A stretch of 64,000 nucleotides of DNA. Source: an uncultured Bacilli bacterium (lineage in GTDB: Bacteria > Bacillota_I > Bacilli_A > RF39 > UBA660). Below, one piece after another: positions 41,905 through 51,851 of this stretch (its first letter is position 1; the number at the start of each line of letters is the position of its first letter). Made by a program: the position numbers and the translations under genes. The stretch is taken from assembly GCA_934162195.1 (NCBI GenBank), contig CAKPHO010000004.1, positions 1 to 64,000 on the forward strand, given 5' to 3'. Under the pieces are notes generated by a model. The model searched no databases and was not told the origin of the DNA. It saw nothing but the letters and a program-made list of their open reading frames with translations.

Positions 41905-43026
41905 TTATAAATATTGGTTAATTTTTTTAAATTCTAAACTATCGTCTAAAGTTGTATTTGAAAGTTCTTCAAATAATTTCTTTTGATCACGAGTTAGTTT
42001 CTTAGGAGTTATTACCTTTATAACAACATACATATCACCTTTACGTGAAGAATGTACATCTTCTATTCCTTTTCCTTTGATACGATATTTATCATTTGTT
42101 TGAGTTCCTGCGGTAATCGTTAAAACAACTTTACCATTTAAAGTAGGGACTTCTTTTTTACATCCTAATACCGCATCAGTAATTGTAATTGGTAACTCTA
42201 AATATATATCATTTTCTTCACGTTTAAATAATGGATGTTCTTTTACTCTAAACTCTAAATATACATCTCCATTAGGTCCACCATTAGTTCCAGCGGTACC
42301 TTTTCCAGCTAAACGTAATTGATTTCCAGTGTCTACTCCGGCTGGAACTTTAACTTCTAAAGTCTTTGTTACTTTTAATTTACCAGCTCCACGGCACTTA
42401 CTACATTTAGTTTCATATATTTTTCCTTTTCCTCTACAACTAGGACAAGTTGTTCTAGTCATGAAAGAACCAAATAATGTGTGTTGCTCTGTTGTTACTG
42501 TACCACTACCATGACAATCAGGACAATTTTTTTCTCCATGTCCACCTTTACCATCACATTCACTACATTCTTCCATTATTTCTAATGTAATATCTTTTTT
42601 ACAACCAAAAGCAGCTTCTTCAAATGTTAAATCCATTCTAATTAAGCTATCAGCGCCTCTAGTGGCACGGTTTGAGCCTCTCGATCTACCTCCACCGAAT
42701 CCAAAATCAAATCCACTTTCTCCAAAAAGGTCACCGAAAATATCAGAAAAATCGAAACCAGAAAAATCAAATCCACCTGCTCCAGATCCACCTCCGGCAC
42801 TTTGTTCAAATGCGGCATGGCCAAATTGATCATATTGTTTTCTTTTTTGTGGATCAGAAAGTACCGCGTATGCTTCTTGGGCTTCTTTAAATTTTTCAGC
42901 AGCATCTGGTTCTTTAGAAACATCGGGATGATACTTCTTTGCTAATTTACGAAACGCTGATTTTATTTCATCATCCGTAGCAGTTTTACTAACTCCTAGG
43001 ACCTCGTAATAATCTCTTTTATTCAT
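41905..43026 (-). CDS. dnaJ: Chaperone protein DnaJ
   Basis: 373 residues. The J domain (about 4-68) has the HPD motif YHPDVS, then a Gly/Phe-rich linker ([25 protein letters not shown]), and a zinc domain with four CxxCxGxG repeats: [32 protein letters not shown]. The C-terminal substrate-binding domains follow. It hands unfolded proteins to DnaK. It follows pepF, not dnaK, in gene order. The ATG follows AGGTGATGTAA. The antitoxin promoter lies just beyond its 3' end. Confidence 0.97.
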   Translation of the reverse strand: MNKRDYYEVLGVSKTATDDEIKSAFRKLAKKYHPDVSKEPDAAEKFKEAQEAYAVLSDPQKRKQYDQFGHAAFEQSAGGGSGAGGFDFSGFDFSDIFGDLFGESGFDFGFGGGRSRGSNRATRGADSLIRMDLTFEEAAFGCKKDITLEIMEECSECDGKGGHGEKNCPDCHGSGTVTTEQHTLFGSFMTRTTCPSCRGKGKIYETKCSKCRGAGKLKVTKTLEVKVPAGVDTGNQLRLAGKGTAGTNGGPNGDVYLEFRVKEHPLFKREENDIYLELPITITDAVLGCKKEVPTLNGKVVLTITAGTQTNDKYRIKGKGIEDVHSSRKGDMYVVIKVITPKKLTRDQKKLFEELSNTTLDDSLEFKKINQYL

Positions 43027-43035
43027 TTACATCAC

Positions 43036-44832
43036 CTAACTTAATTCTTTAAATTGTTTAATTAAATTATCAAACATCTTAATTGCACTTTCAACTACTT
43101 CACTCTTTGTAACATCAATACCAGCAATTTTAAGTTCGTTTGCTGGATAGTCACTACCACCTAAAGATAAGAATTTCTTATAGTTTTCAAGAGCGTTTGG
43201 TTTATCATTTAATATGCCATCTGCAATATAACATGCGCAAGACAAACCAATGGCATATTTATAAACATAAAAATCATAATAGAAATGAGGAATTCTTTCC
43301 CATTCATATCTAATAACATCGTCAACTACAACATCAGGTCCAAAATATTTTTTATTTAATTCATAATACTTATCCGAAAGTAATTGACTAGTTAGTATTT
43401 CGCCTTTTTCTTTTAAGGCATGCATAACTCTTTCAAATTCCGCAAACATAGTTTGTCTATAAATTGTCGATTTAAAATTATTCATCATTTCGTTAATAAT
43501 ATATTTTTTTTCATTTACATCATCAGTATGATTTAAGATGTAATATTTTAATAACAATTCATTAACGGTAGATGCGACTTCAGCAACAAAAATTTTATAA
43601 CTAGAATATTGATATGGATTATTATGACACGAATAATATGTGTGCATTGAATGACCAAGTTCATGAGCAAGTGTTGACACATCACCAAATTTACCATTAA
43701 AGTTTAGTAACACATATGGATTTGTATCATAGAAACCACTTGAATAGGCACCTGTTCTTTTTCCTTTATTATTATAAACATCAATCCATCTTTCACCAAA
43801 AGCTTTATTTAGATTTGCTACATAATCTTCTCCTAAAACCGCTAGTGCTTTCAAAACTAACTCTTTAGCTTCTTCAAATGTATAATTTTTTGAACAATCA
43901 GGTACTAAAGAATTATATTGATCATATAAATGGAATTCATCTAAACCTAAAACTTCTTTTTTTAAATCAAAATATTTATATAAAACATTTAAATTATTAG
44001 ACACTGTATCTATTAAGTTATTATAAACTTCAGTACTAATATTATCATCAAATAAAGATGCTTCTAAACTGCTTGAATATTTTTTTAACTTCGCCATAGT
44101 AGTTAAAACTTCAACATTACCAGCAAAAGTATTAGCTATAGTATTTTTATAGTTACTATAGGTTTTTAATAACATTTCAAAAGCTTCTTTTCTAACATCT
44201 CTATTAGTAGATTCTATAAACGAAGAATAATTGCTTTCAGTAAGTTCAATTTCTTCACCTTTATCATTTTTTACTTTACCAAATCTTAAATCAGAATCAG
44301 TAAGAGCCTCAAATACTTGTTCTGGAGTACTATTTATATTAGCAAAAGATGAAATAATACTCTCTGCTTCTGTGTTTAATATATGATCTTTGTATCGATA
44401 TAGTTGTTCCAACAAAAACTCATATTCTTCTAATCTTGGTTCTTCTTTATAAAATTCTTTTACTTGACTATAATCTATTTTCATCATTTCAGGATTAGCA
44501 AAGGAATCTAATCTATTATATTCAGCTAACAAATTTTCAATTTTACCATTCATCTTTTGATATTCATCATTTGTTGTATCACTATCAAAATTTAGATGAG
44601 CATAATAATAAAGCTTATATAATTTTCTTTCTAAATTCATTGAGAACTCAATATAATCAAGTAAATTTTTAGCATTTTTTACAATATTACCTTTAAATTC
44701 TAGAACTTTTTTTATTTCTTTTGAAGCCAAATCATAATCCTCATACCATGAATCTACATCTTTGTAAATCGGTGTCAAATCCCATTTATATTTTTCTTCA
44801 ATTTCACTTCTAGTTTTTTGTCTTTGTTCCAT
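43036..44832 (-). CDS. pepF: Oligoendopeptidase F
   Basis: 598 residues, M3-family zinc peptidase. The zinc-binding signature is STLAHELGHSMHTYYS, with a further Glu downstream in IFVAEVASTVNELLLKYY. The N-terminal helical part starts KWDLTPIYKDVDSWYEDY and holds YYYAHLNFDSDTTND. It cleaves short peptides in the cytosol. Its place between dnaK and dnaJ breaks the usual hrcA-grpE-dnaK-dnaJ string. It may share control with dnaK since only 50 bases separate them. Confidence 0.95.
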   Translation of the reverse strand: MEQRQKTRSEIEEKYKWDLTPIYKDVDSWYEDYDLASKEIKKVLEFKGNIVKNAKNLLDYIEFSMNLERKLYKLYYYAHLNFDSDTTNDEYQKMNGKIENLLAEYNRLDSFANPEMMKIDYSQVKEFYKEEPRLEEYEFLLEQLYRYKDHILNTEAESIISSFANINSTPEQVFEALTDSDLRFGKVKNDKGEEIELTESNYSSFIESTNRDVRKEAFEMLLKTYSNYKNTIANTFAGNVEVLTTMAKLKKYSSSLEASLFDDNISTEVYNNLIDTVSNNLNVLYKYFDLKKEVLGLDEFHLYDQYNSLVPDCSKNYTFEEAKELVLKALAVLGEDYVANLNKAFGERWIDVYNNKGKRTGAYSSGFYDTNPYVLLNFNGKFGDVSTLAHELGHSMHTYYSCHNNPYQYSSYKIFVAEVASTVNELLLKYYILNHTDDVNEKKYIINEMMNNFKSTIYRQTMFAEFERVMHALKEKGEILTSQLLSDKYYELNKKYFGPDVVVDDVIRYEWERIPHFYYDFYVYKYAIGLSCACYIADGILNDKPNALENYKKFLSLGGSDYPANELKIAGIDVTKSEVVESAIKMFDNLIKQFKELS

Positions 44833-44851
44833 AGTCTCTCCTTAAATATAC

Positions 44852-44880
44852 GAGAAGTTCTAGACTAGCTAGAACTTCTT
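44852..44880. other. Perfect inverted repeat between dnaK and pepF
   Basis: AGAAGTTCTAG, ACTAG, CTAGAACTTCT forms an 11-bp stem. The T run lies on the plus-strand side, where no gene ends; on the minus strand the stem is followed by CGTATATTT, so it is a poor terminator and more likely a processing or attenuation hairpin between dnaK and pepF. Confidence 0.7.
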
Positions 44881-44881
44881 T

Positions 44882-46708
<1,827 letters not shown>

Positions 46709-46719
46709 TCACCTTTCCT

Positions 46720-47271
46720 TTATTCTGAAACCCTGACCATTGCTGGACGGATTACTTTATCTTTTAATAGATATCCTTTTTGTAAAACCTCTATTACCAT
46801 TCCAGGTTCTACACCTTCTCTTTTTTCTGTCATAACAGCTTGATGATAAGTTGGATCAAATGGTTTATTTATTCCATCAATAGCTTTAACTTCATACTTT
46901 TCCATCGTATTAACAAAACTGCAATAAATCATTTTGAATCCTTCTAAAAACTTAGAAACTTCATCAGTTAAGTCATCATCATCCATTTTTATTGCTCTTT
47001 CAAAATTATCAATTGTTGGAAGAAGTTCTTTTACTAAGTCTTCATTTGAAAACTTTAACATTCGAGCGATTTCTTCATCTTTTCTTTTGCGATAATTTAT
47101 CAAATCAGCTTTAGCTAATAAAACATCTTGTTCTAATTTCTTGTTTTCTTCTTTTAACTTACCTATCTCTTCTTTATGTTTGTTCTTTTTAGGTTCGTGA
47201 CACTCACACTTTTCAGAGCAAGTACATTTTTCATCATGTTTTTCTTCACATTTACATTTATCTTTTTCCAT
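46720..47271 (-). CDS. grpE: GrpE nucleotide exchange factor with Cys-rich N-terminus
   Basis: 183 residues. The body is canonical: a long helix (KHKEEIGKLKEENKKLEQDVLLAKADLINYRKRKDEEIARMLKF), ELLPTIDNFERAI, and the beta wing FDPTYHQAVMTEKREGVEPGMVIEVLQKGYLLKDKVIRPAMVRVSE. The first 30 residues are unusual: KCKCEEKHDEKCTCSEKCECHEPKK has six Cys in three CxC pairs plus three His, resembling a metal-binding patch. GrpE N-termini are normally acidic and disordered without Cys. It opens DnaK for ADP release. Between hrcA and dnaK. Confidence 0.95.
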   Translation of the reverse strand: MEKDKCKCEEKHDEKCTCSEKCECHEPKKNKHKEEIGKLKEENKKLEQDVLLAKADLINYRKRKDEEIARMLKFSNEDLVKELLPTIDNFERAIKMDDDDLTDEVSKFLEGFKMIYCSFVNTMEKYEVKAIDGINKPFDPTYHQAVMTEKREGVEPGMVIEVLQKGYLLKDKVIRPAMVRVSE

Positions 47272-47280
47272 TTTAACCTC

Positions 47281-48267
47281 CTATTTACAATTTTCCTTGA
47301 TGTAATTTAGAAGTGAAACTACTCTTTCATATTCCATTCTCTTAGGACCTATCAAAGCAATTGTTCCTTCTTCACCATCAATAGAATATTTGGTTTTAAT
47401 AATTGTTAAATCGTCATCTAAATCATTTTCACTACCAATATAAACATTGATGCCATTATCTTCTTCTTTGATATTATTAATTAATGATTTATCATGGAAT
47501 TTATTAATTATCTCTCTTATTTTATTGGTATTATCAAATTCTGGTTGCATCAAAATATTTTTGGCTCCAGCCACTTTAAAATTTTGATCATTTTTAAAAT
47601 CAGCAAATGCATTATAAAAAGCATTATATAAAGCTTCGTGTTGCTTTACATACCTAGAAATAATTGGTTTTATTTCAAACTCTAAAGCAGCACTTACTTC
47701 ATCAATTGGTGTACCTACTAAAAGCTTATTTATTAAATCAACAGTTTGTTTTATGTCATTTAGTGATACATGTTCTTCTAAATACATATTTTTATGCTCA
47801 ACATAGCCCTTATCAGTAACTACTATTGCTATTAACTGTTGTTCATTAAGTGGTACTACCTCTAATTTACTAATTTTATTTTCCTTTGATGATTTACCTA
47901 AAACTACCGCTGTATAATTAGTAAGTTCTGATATTATTTCCATACTTTTTGTAATAACATCACTCAACACCAAATTTTTATTGTGGAAAACAGTCTGCAA
48001 TTTCAACATGTCTTCACCACTCAATTTTTTTGGTTCCATCAAGTAATCAACATAATATCTATATCCCTTTTCACTAGGAACTCTACCAGAAGATGTATGT
48101 GTTTTTTCTAACAGACCTAACTCCTCTAACTCACTCATTTCATTACGAATTGTTGCACTTGAACATTTCATAATACTACAAAGTGACTTCGAACTTATTG
48201 GCCTAGCACTTTTTATATAATCTTCAACAATAAGTCTTAGTAAAGTTTCTTTTCTGTTACTAATCAT
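47281..48267 (-). CDS. hrcA: Heat-inducible transcription repressor HrcA
   Basis: 328 residues. The N-terminal winged helix (ETLLRLIVEDYIKSARPISSKSLCSIMKCSSATIRNEMSELEELGLLEKTHTSSGRVPSEKGYRYYVD) binds CIRCE; the GAF-like middle (SKLEVVPLNEQQLIAIVVTDKG) and C-terminal (SIDGEEGTIALIGPKRMEYERV) are typical. GroE keeps it active, so it represses until heat stress. First gene of the dnaK operon. Two CIRCE-like sites flank and overlap its promoter. The ATG follows GAGGTGATTTA. Confidence 0.97.
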   Translation of the reverse strand: MISNRKETLLRLIVEDYIKSARPISSKSLCSIMKCSSATIRNEMSELEELGLLEKTHTSSGRVPSEKGYRYYVDYLMEPKKLSGEDMLKLQTVFHNKNLVLSDVITKSMEIISELTNYTAVVLGKSSKENKISKLEVVPLNEQQLIAIVVTDKGYVEHKNMYLEEHVSLNDIKQTVDLINKLLVGTPIDEVSAALEFEIKPIISRYVKQHEALYNAFYNAFADFKNDQNFKVAGAKNILMQPEFDNTNKIREIINKFHDKSLINNIKEEDNGINVYIGSENDLDDDLTIIKTKYSIDGEEGTIALIGPKRMEYERVVSLLNYIKENCK

Positions 48268-48279
48268 TAAATCACCTCT

Positions 48280-48306
48280 TTAGCAGACGTTATTCTCGAA
48301 TGCTAA
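48280..48306. promoter_or_regulatory. Degenerate CIRCE element 1
   Basis: TTAGCAGAC, nine bases, GAATGCTAA between the hrcA -10 and the ribosome site. The consensus is TTAGCACTC-N9-GAGTGCTAA; the outer TTAGCA/TGCTAA halves are kept, the inner bases differ. Confidence 0.72.
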
Positions 48307-48326
48307 TTTCATTATACTAGTATATG

Positions 48327-48353
48327 TTAGCATTGTCAATATATGAGTGCTAA
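48327..48353. promoter_or_regulatory. CIRCE element 2 overlapping the hrcA -35
   Basis: TTAGCATTG, nine bases, GAGTGCTAA. The right half is perfect, the left half has mismatches. The minus strand -35 TTGACA lies inside this site; -10 TATAAT follows after 17 bases. HrcA binding would block polymerase directly. Confidence 0.85.
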
Positions 48354-48420
48354 AAAATTATTTTTTCACAAATTTTTCATTTTTTTACATTTTTATTACA
48401 TAATATTATTAGGTGAAATT

Positions 48421-48921
48421 ATGAATATTATTCTTTATTTTATTATTTTTATATCAAAAACAATTGAACTAGCTTTAGGTACACTTAGAATCATTGTTAT
48501 TGCAAATGGAAGAAAAGTATTCGGAGCTATTTTGCAAGGTATTATAGCAATTGTATGGATGTGTATTACTGGTGTTGTCATTGTAAATATTACAAAAGAT
48601 CCATTTAAAATAGTAGCGTTTGCTCTAGGTTCTGCTTTTGGTTCATACGTTGGTAGTATGATAGAAGAAAAAATGGCTATTGGTAATAATATGCTAATTA
48701 TTATTATAAAAAAGGAACTAGAAGAAAAGATTGTTTCAATTATTAAAGATAACGGTTACAAAGTTACTAATGTTGAAAGTTGCGATAAAGAAAAATCTAT
48801 ATTGGTTGTTGTTCTAACTAGAAAGGATAGAAAAATGATTGTAAATTTAATTAGAAATGAGGATAAAGATGTTACTATCATCGCCAATAACGCTTTCAAA
48901 TTAAATAACAAAAAAAGGTAA
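48421..48921 (+). CDS. UPF0316/DUF2179-family membrane protein
   Basis: 166 residues. Three membrane segments (about 1-22, 35-58, 65-85: NIILYFIIFISKTIELALGTLR, GIIAIVWMCITGVVIVNI, IVAFALGSAFGSYVGSMIEE) and a C-terminal DUF2179-like cytosolic domain (IIIKKELEEKIVSIIKDNGYKVTNVES ... ILVVVLTRKDRKMIVNLI). The open frame begins at 48343 over the CIRCE site; AGGTGAAAT places the start at 48421. The family is of unknown function, perhaps a nucleotide-binding membrane regulator. Confidence 0.88.
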   Translation: MNIILYFIIFISKTIELALGTLRIIVIANGRKVFGAILQGIIAIVWMCITGVVIVNITKDPFKIVAFALGSAFGSYVGSMIEEKMAIGNNMLIIIIKKELEEKIVSIIKDNGYKVTNVESCDKEKSILVVVLTRKDRKMIVNLIRNEDKDVTIIANNAFKLNNKKR

Positions 48922-48950
48922 TTGAAAAGATTATTTTAATTACCTTTGTT
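48912..48950. terminator. Bidirectional terminator between 48921 and pilin-like gene 4
   Basis: AAAGGTAATT, long loop, AATTACCTTT, readable both ways. Confidence 0.8.
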
Positions 48951-48977
48951 TAAATGAATATATAACTAACATAACTA

Positions 48978-49844
48978 CTAATTTTCACAATATGAGGCAT
49001 CATTATCATATGAATAACAATAACTATTAGTATTTCTATCTTCAGATTTAACATAACCATCTGAATAAGAAGTCAATCCAATTATTGAATCATCATCACC
49101 ATTTTCACATCCACAACCAAACTCATTGAAATTACGACAAATAAAATCTTCAGAATGATAATTTTTTAAAACCAATGCATTTCCTGTGTAATCTGCTTCA
49201 TTTTCTGCATATCCATATTCACCATTTGTTAAACAATATTCCTTATTATTAACGTCAACGCATACATACGTCTCTGTTACTTTACTATCTTTATCCAACA
49301 CATGTTTTAAATAATTATTTTTTCCTAATGTGCTTGCATCTTTTGTAAATTTAGAAGTGTCACTTGAATCTATTGTATCTCCTATCTTTATTCTATCTGT
49401 TGACCATCTATATACAACTGTTGATGAACTACTATCTTTCTCTGTTGCTTCATATTTCTTATTTGCTGAGTTGTATGCTACTTCATAAGAACCTACTGTC
49501 ATCTTTGAATCAGTTGTTACTTGTCCATTGCTTATTTTTATGGTTCCTGATGTTGGCTTATTTCCATTCATTTCTATTACTAGAGGTTCTGTTAATCCGT
49601 TACCTGTTAAATTTCCTTTGTCATTTATTGTATACGTTCCATCTGGAATACCATCACTATCTAGTCTTGCTGTTGCAACTGCTGTTTCTACAGCTTCAAT
49701 ATAATTATCTGCACTTCTCTCTGCGGCTCCTTTTTGTGATTTTTTTATTGTATTCATTACTATTGGTGTTGCTATTAATGCGATTATTGCTAGCACTACT
49801 ATTACCGCTAGTAATTCGATTAAAGTAAATCCTCTTTTTTTCAT
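48978..49844 (-). CDS. Pilin-like secreted protein 4, downstream of the G9 unit
   Basis: 288 residues. MKKRG precedes FTLIELLAVIVVLAIIALIA; the shared N-half follows closely (AERSADNYIEAVETAVATARL, PLVIEMNGNKPTSGTIKI, SYEVAYNSANKKYEATEKD). The C-half is shorter and different from genes 1-3: YRWSTDRIKIGDTI, a beta-rich core, and several Cys (YVCVDVNNKEYCLTNG, FGCGCENGD, YCYSYDND). So the same N-terminal module carries a third type of C-domain. Ribosome site GGGAGG. Two noncoding pieces separate it from G9 unit B; TATAAT lies about 30 bases before the ATG. Confidence 0.8.
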   Translation of the reverse strand: MKKRGFTLIELLAVIVVLAIIALIATPIVMNTIKKSQKGAAERSADNYIEAVETAVATARLDSDGIPDGTYTINDKGNLTGNGLTEPLVIEMNGNKPTSGTIKISNGQVTTDSKMTVGSYEVAYNSANKKYEATEKDSSSSTVVYRWSTDRIKIGDTIDSSDTSKFTKDASTLGKNNYLKHVLDKDSKVTETYVCVDVNNKEYCLTNGEYGYAENEADYTGNALVLKNYHSEDFICRNFNEFGCGCENGDDDSIIGLTSYSDGYVKSEDRNTNSYCYSYDNDASYCEN

Positions 49845-49986
49845 CTTTCTTACCTCCCTTATGATTTACATTTTAATTATACCCTTTTTTGTTTATTATA
49901 AACATAGAGTCATAATACAACTTTTATTTCCATTATTATGCTTATAATACCATTCCTTTCTATTTTATATGTTTCATAAAGGTATA
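49845..49986 (-). promoter_or_regulatory. Leader between G9 unit B and pilin-like gene 4
   Basis: 142 bases of AT-rich DNA. A -10-like TATAAT lies at about 49878-49883 before GGGAGG. No good -35 was found. Nothing else seen. Confidence 0.4.
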
Positions 49987-50036
49987 ACAAAAACACAAAG
50001 AAATCTAGATTATCAAAAATCTAGAAACTTTGTGTT
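49987..50036 (-). terminator. Strong terminator at the end of G9 unit B
   Basis: Same double-stem hairpin as copy A: AACACAAAG with CTTTGTGTT around TCTAGATT/AATCTAGA, then T residues. Confidence 0.85.
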
Positions 50037-50064
50037 TTCTTTATCTTTTATTATTATAGTATGA

Positions 50065-50124
50065 TTAAATAACCCCCCCCCAGGTTAGGTTTTGAGCTAA
50101 GTTTATTTTTACATCTTTAACCAT
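50065..50124 (-). CDS. 19-residue peptide ORF of G9 unit B
   Basis: ATG at 50124 gives MVKDVKINLAQNLTWGGVI then TAA. Relative to copy A there are two amino-acid changes (Asn6 to Lys, Ile14 to Thr) and silent changes at codons 8 and 10. AAAGG/GTGAT lies before the ATG. The G9 tract encodes Trp-Gly-Gly-(Val). Length variation of the run would change the C-terminus, so slipped-strand phase variation is possible. Role unknown. Confidence 0.55.
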   Translation of the reverse strand: MVKDVKINLAQNLTWGGVI

Positions 50125-50189
50125 ACTATCACTACCTTTACTGTCTTTATTATACAGTTCTATATTTATTTTTGTCAACATTTACAAAA

Positions 50190-50214
50190 AAATATTCGTT
50201 TTATTTACGAATAC
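50190..50214 (-). terminator. Terminator of the GreA-like gene
   Basis: Minus strand TATTCGT, AAATAAA, ACGAATA then seven T, starting in the last codons. Confidence 0.82.
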
Positions 50215-50707
50215 ATTTTGTTTTTACATCCTCCTCTATTTTTATTATTTTATTTATTCTTCCAGAAATTATAGATTTTTCTACTGAATAGCTAAAGTTA
50301 TCTCCTTGAGTTTTACCAATAACAGCCTTTCCTAATGGACTACTAATTGAAATAAAGTTTACTGGGTCTTTTGAGAGCTTTGTTTCAATTAATGTAAATG
50401 TAGATTTATTATCCTCATCATCAAAAACTATTTCAAAAGTACTTCCTATTCCTATTTCATCACTGTTATTTCTTTCAACAATTTTACAATTTTGTAATTT
50501 TTCTTTAATATCGTTAAGCGCTGCAACATTCATAAAAGAATGTTGCAGTAAAGAACTGTCAAATAAAACTCTGGCTTCTTCTCCTTGACCAGTCTTTCTT
50601 TCTAAATAATTCTCTTTTCTTATTTCAAGAATATCATTGAATTTTTCATTTTCATATTTTAATTGTCTTTTTAAATTTTCAATTTGTTCAGGCAAAAAAT
50701 TATACAT
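50201..50707 (-). CDS. GreA/GreB-family transcription factor, divergent
   Basis: 168 residues. The N-terminal part is a coiled-coil-like helix pair (PEQIENLKRQLKYENEKFNDILEIRKENYLERKTGQGEEARVLFDSSL) and the C-terminal part is the FKBP-like GreA domain (IGSTFEIVFDDEDNKSTFTLIETKLSKDP ... SISSPLGKAVIGKTQGDNFSYSV). SPLGKAxxGK is the GreA/GreB signature. It is probably a secondary-channel elongation factor paralogue, because the acidic tip differs from typical GreA; its role (cleavage or another channel function) is uncertain. Own terminator. Confidence 0.8.
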   Translation of the reverse strand: MYNFLPEQIENLKRQLKYENEKFNDILEIRKENYLERKTGQGEEARVLFDSSLLQHSFMNVAALNDIKEKLQNCKIVERNNSDEIGIGSTFEIVFDDEDNKSTFTLIETKLSKDPVNFISISSPLGKAVIGKTQGDNFSYSVEKSIISGRINKIIKIEEDVKTKCIRK

Positions 50708-50762
50708 TTTATCTTCCTTTCCACACGAGGCATACTATGGCATAATACTTCTATCATATCAA

Positions 50763-51815
50763 CTAACTTAAGACAATAAAAAGTATAAAACCAATTCCAA
50801 ATAACAAAGTTACTAAAGATAAAAATATTAAATTTAAATAACCATTTTGTTTTTTAGGATCGTTAAATTTCAAAGTGTATTGATATCCTTTTTCATTATT
50901 TAAATCCCTAGTATTTTCATTAGATTTCATTTCTTTTCGACGTTCTATTATTGCTAGTAAAGTTTGTTTTTGTTCCGGAGTTAAACTATTAAATTTGTTA
51001 TCTAACATATATTGAAGTTCATAATCATCTAAATTGTTCATATCTACATCTTGAGGAGCTTCTACCATAACTTGAGTTTCCATTCCTTTTTCATCAATAC
51101 TATTAACATCATCAGATATAGTTTCAGATGTTGTTTCATTAACTTTTCTAACTTCCATTTTGTTATCATTATTTAAATAAGTATAATAAGTTTCTCCTGT
51201 ATCTTTATCAATATATATATTTCTTTTTGTATCAACTATAAAGTTTATTTCATCTGCTTTTCTACCTTTCATAACAGCAGCAAATTCTCTTCTTTCTTCT
51301 GGAGTTAATTCTCTTGTGTTTATACTGTTGGTTGACTCTAAATTAGCTTCTAATTTATCTTTTCTCATCTCTTTTACTATTTCTTCCTTATTTTTTACCC
51401 CATCGTTACTTTGAAGATTAACAGATTTATTTTGACGTTCATTAAATTGGGTAACAAAATCTTTATTATTCATATTATCTTCTAAAACAGTGTACGAACC
51501 ATCTTTATTTTCAATTTTTATATATTTATCATCAAAGCCTTTCTCATCTTTAATTACCATTTGAGAAACACCATCTAAATTTAAGCTAGTAGTATCTTCT
51601 TTAGTTCTATCATAATAATCAAGTACTGCAGTTGTAACTTTATTTAAATCTTGTTCATCTAGGTTTATACCAGCTTCTTTTAGTAGATTCATTAATTCTG
51701 GACTAGAATACGCTGATTCTCTTATCTTTCTAATATAATTAAGTATGTCTTCTTTTGTCTTTAACTCACCAGAATTAACCTTACTTTTTATTAAATCTAC
51801 AAACTTATTATTCAT
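50763..51815 (-). CDS. Tail-anchored acidic protein, unknown
   Basis: 350 residues. Most of the chain is charged and helical (KSKVNSGELKTKEDILNYIRKIRES, LMNLLKEAGINLDEQDLNKVTTAVLDYYD, LTPEERREFAAVMKGRK, NNLDDYELQYMLDNKFNSLTPEQKQTLLAIIERRKEMKS). A single membrane helix closes the C-terminus (GYLNLIFLSLVTLLFGIGFILFIVLS). So it is a tail-anchored protein with most of its mass in the cytosol. Not recognised. The start at 51815 follows GGTGATAGT. It is just downstream of clpC and may be cotranscribed with it. Confidence 0.7.
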   Translation of the reverse strand: MNNKFVDLIKSKVNSGELKTKEDILNYIRKIRESAYSSPELMNLLKEAGINLDEQDLNKVTTAVLDYYDRTKEDTTSLNLDGVSQMVIKDEKGFDDKYIKIENKDGSYTVLEDNMNNKDFVTQFNERQNKSVNLQSNDGVKNKEEIVKEMRKDKLEANLESTNSINTRELTPEERREFAAVMKGRKADEINFIVDTKRNIYIDKDTGETYYTYLNNDNKMEVRKVNETTSETISDDVNSIDEKGMETQVMVEAPQDVDMNNLDDYELQYMLDNKFNSLTPEQKQTLLAIIERRKEMKSNENTRDLNNEKGYQYTLKFNDPKKQNGYLNLIFLSLVTLLFGIGFILFIVLS

Positions 51816-51851
51816 ACTATCACCAACTATAGTATAACATAAGACTCTCAT

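Larger units (their letters stand above)
49987..50180 (-). repeat. G9 unit, copy B
   Basis: Second copy of the unit at 35373-35566, same orientation, again just upstream of a pilin-like gene. Promoter TTGACA (50178-50173), 18-base spacer, TATAAT (50154-50149); both perfect. Ribosome site, ORF and terminator are retained, and the nine-G tract is also exactly nine. Confidence 0.85.

Noticed and set aside
44852..44880. Inverted repeat as the dnaK terminator
   Set aside because: On the dnaK strand there is no T run after the stem; it lies on the opposite side.
49364..49828. Leu-rich open frame of 154 codons on the plus strand
   Set aside because: It is the complement of the pilin-like gene 4 shared N-half; composition is that of an antisense shadow.
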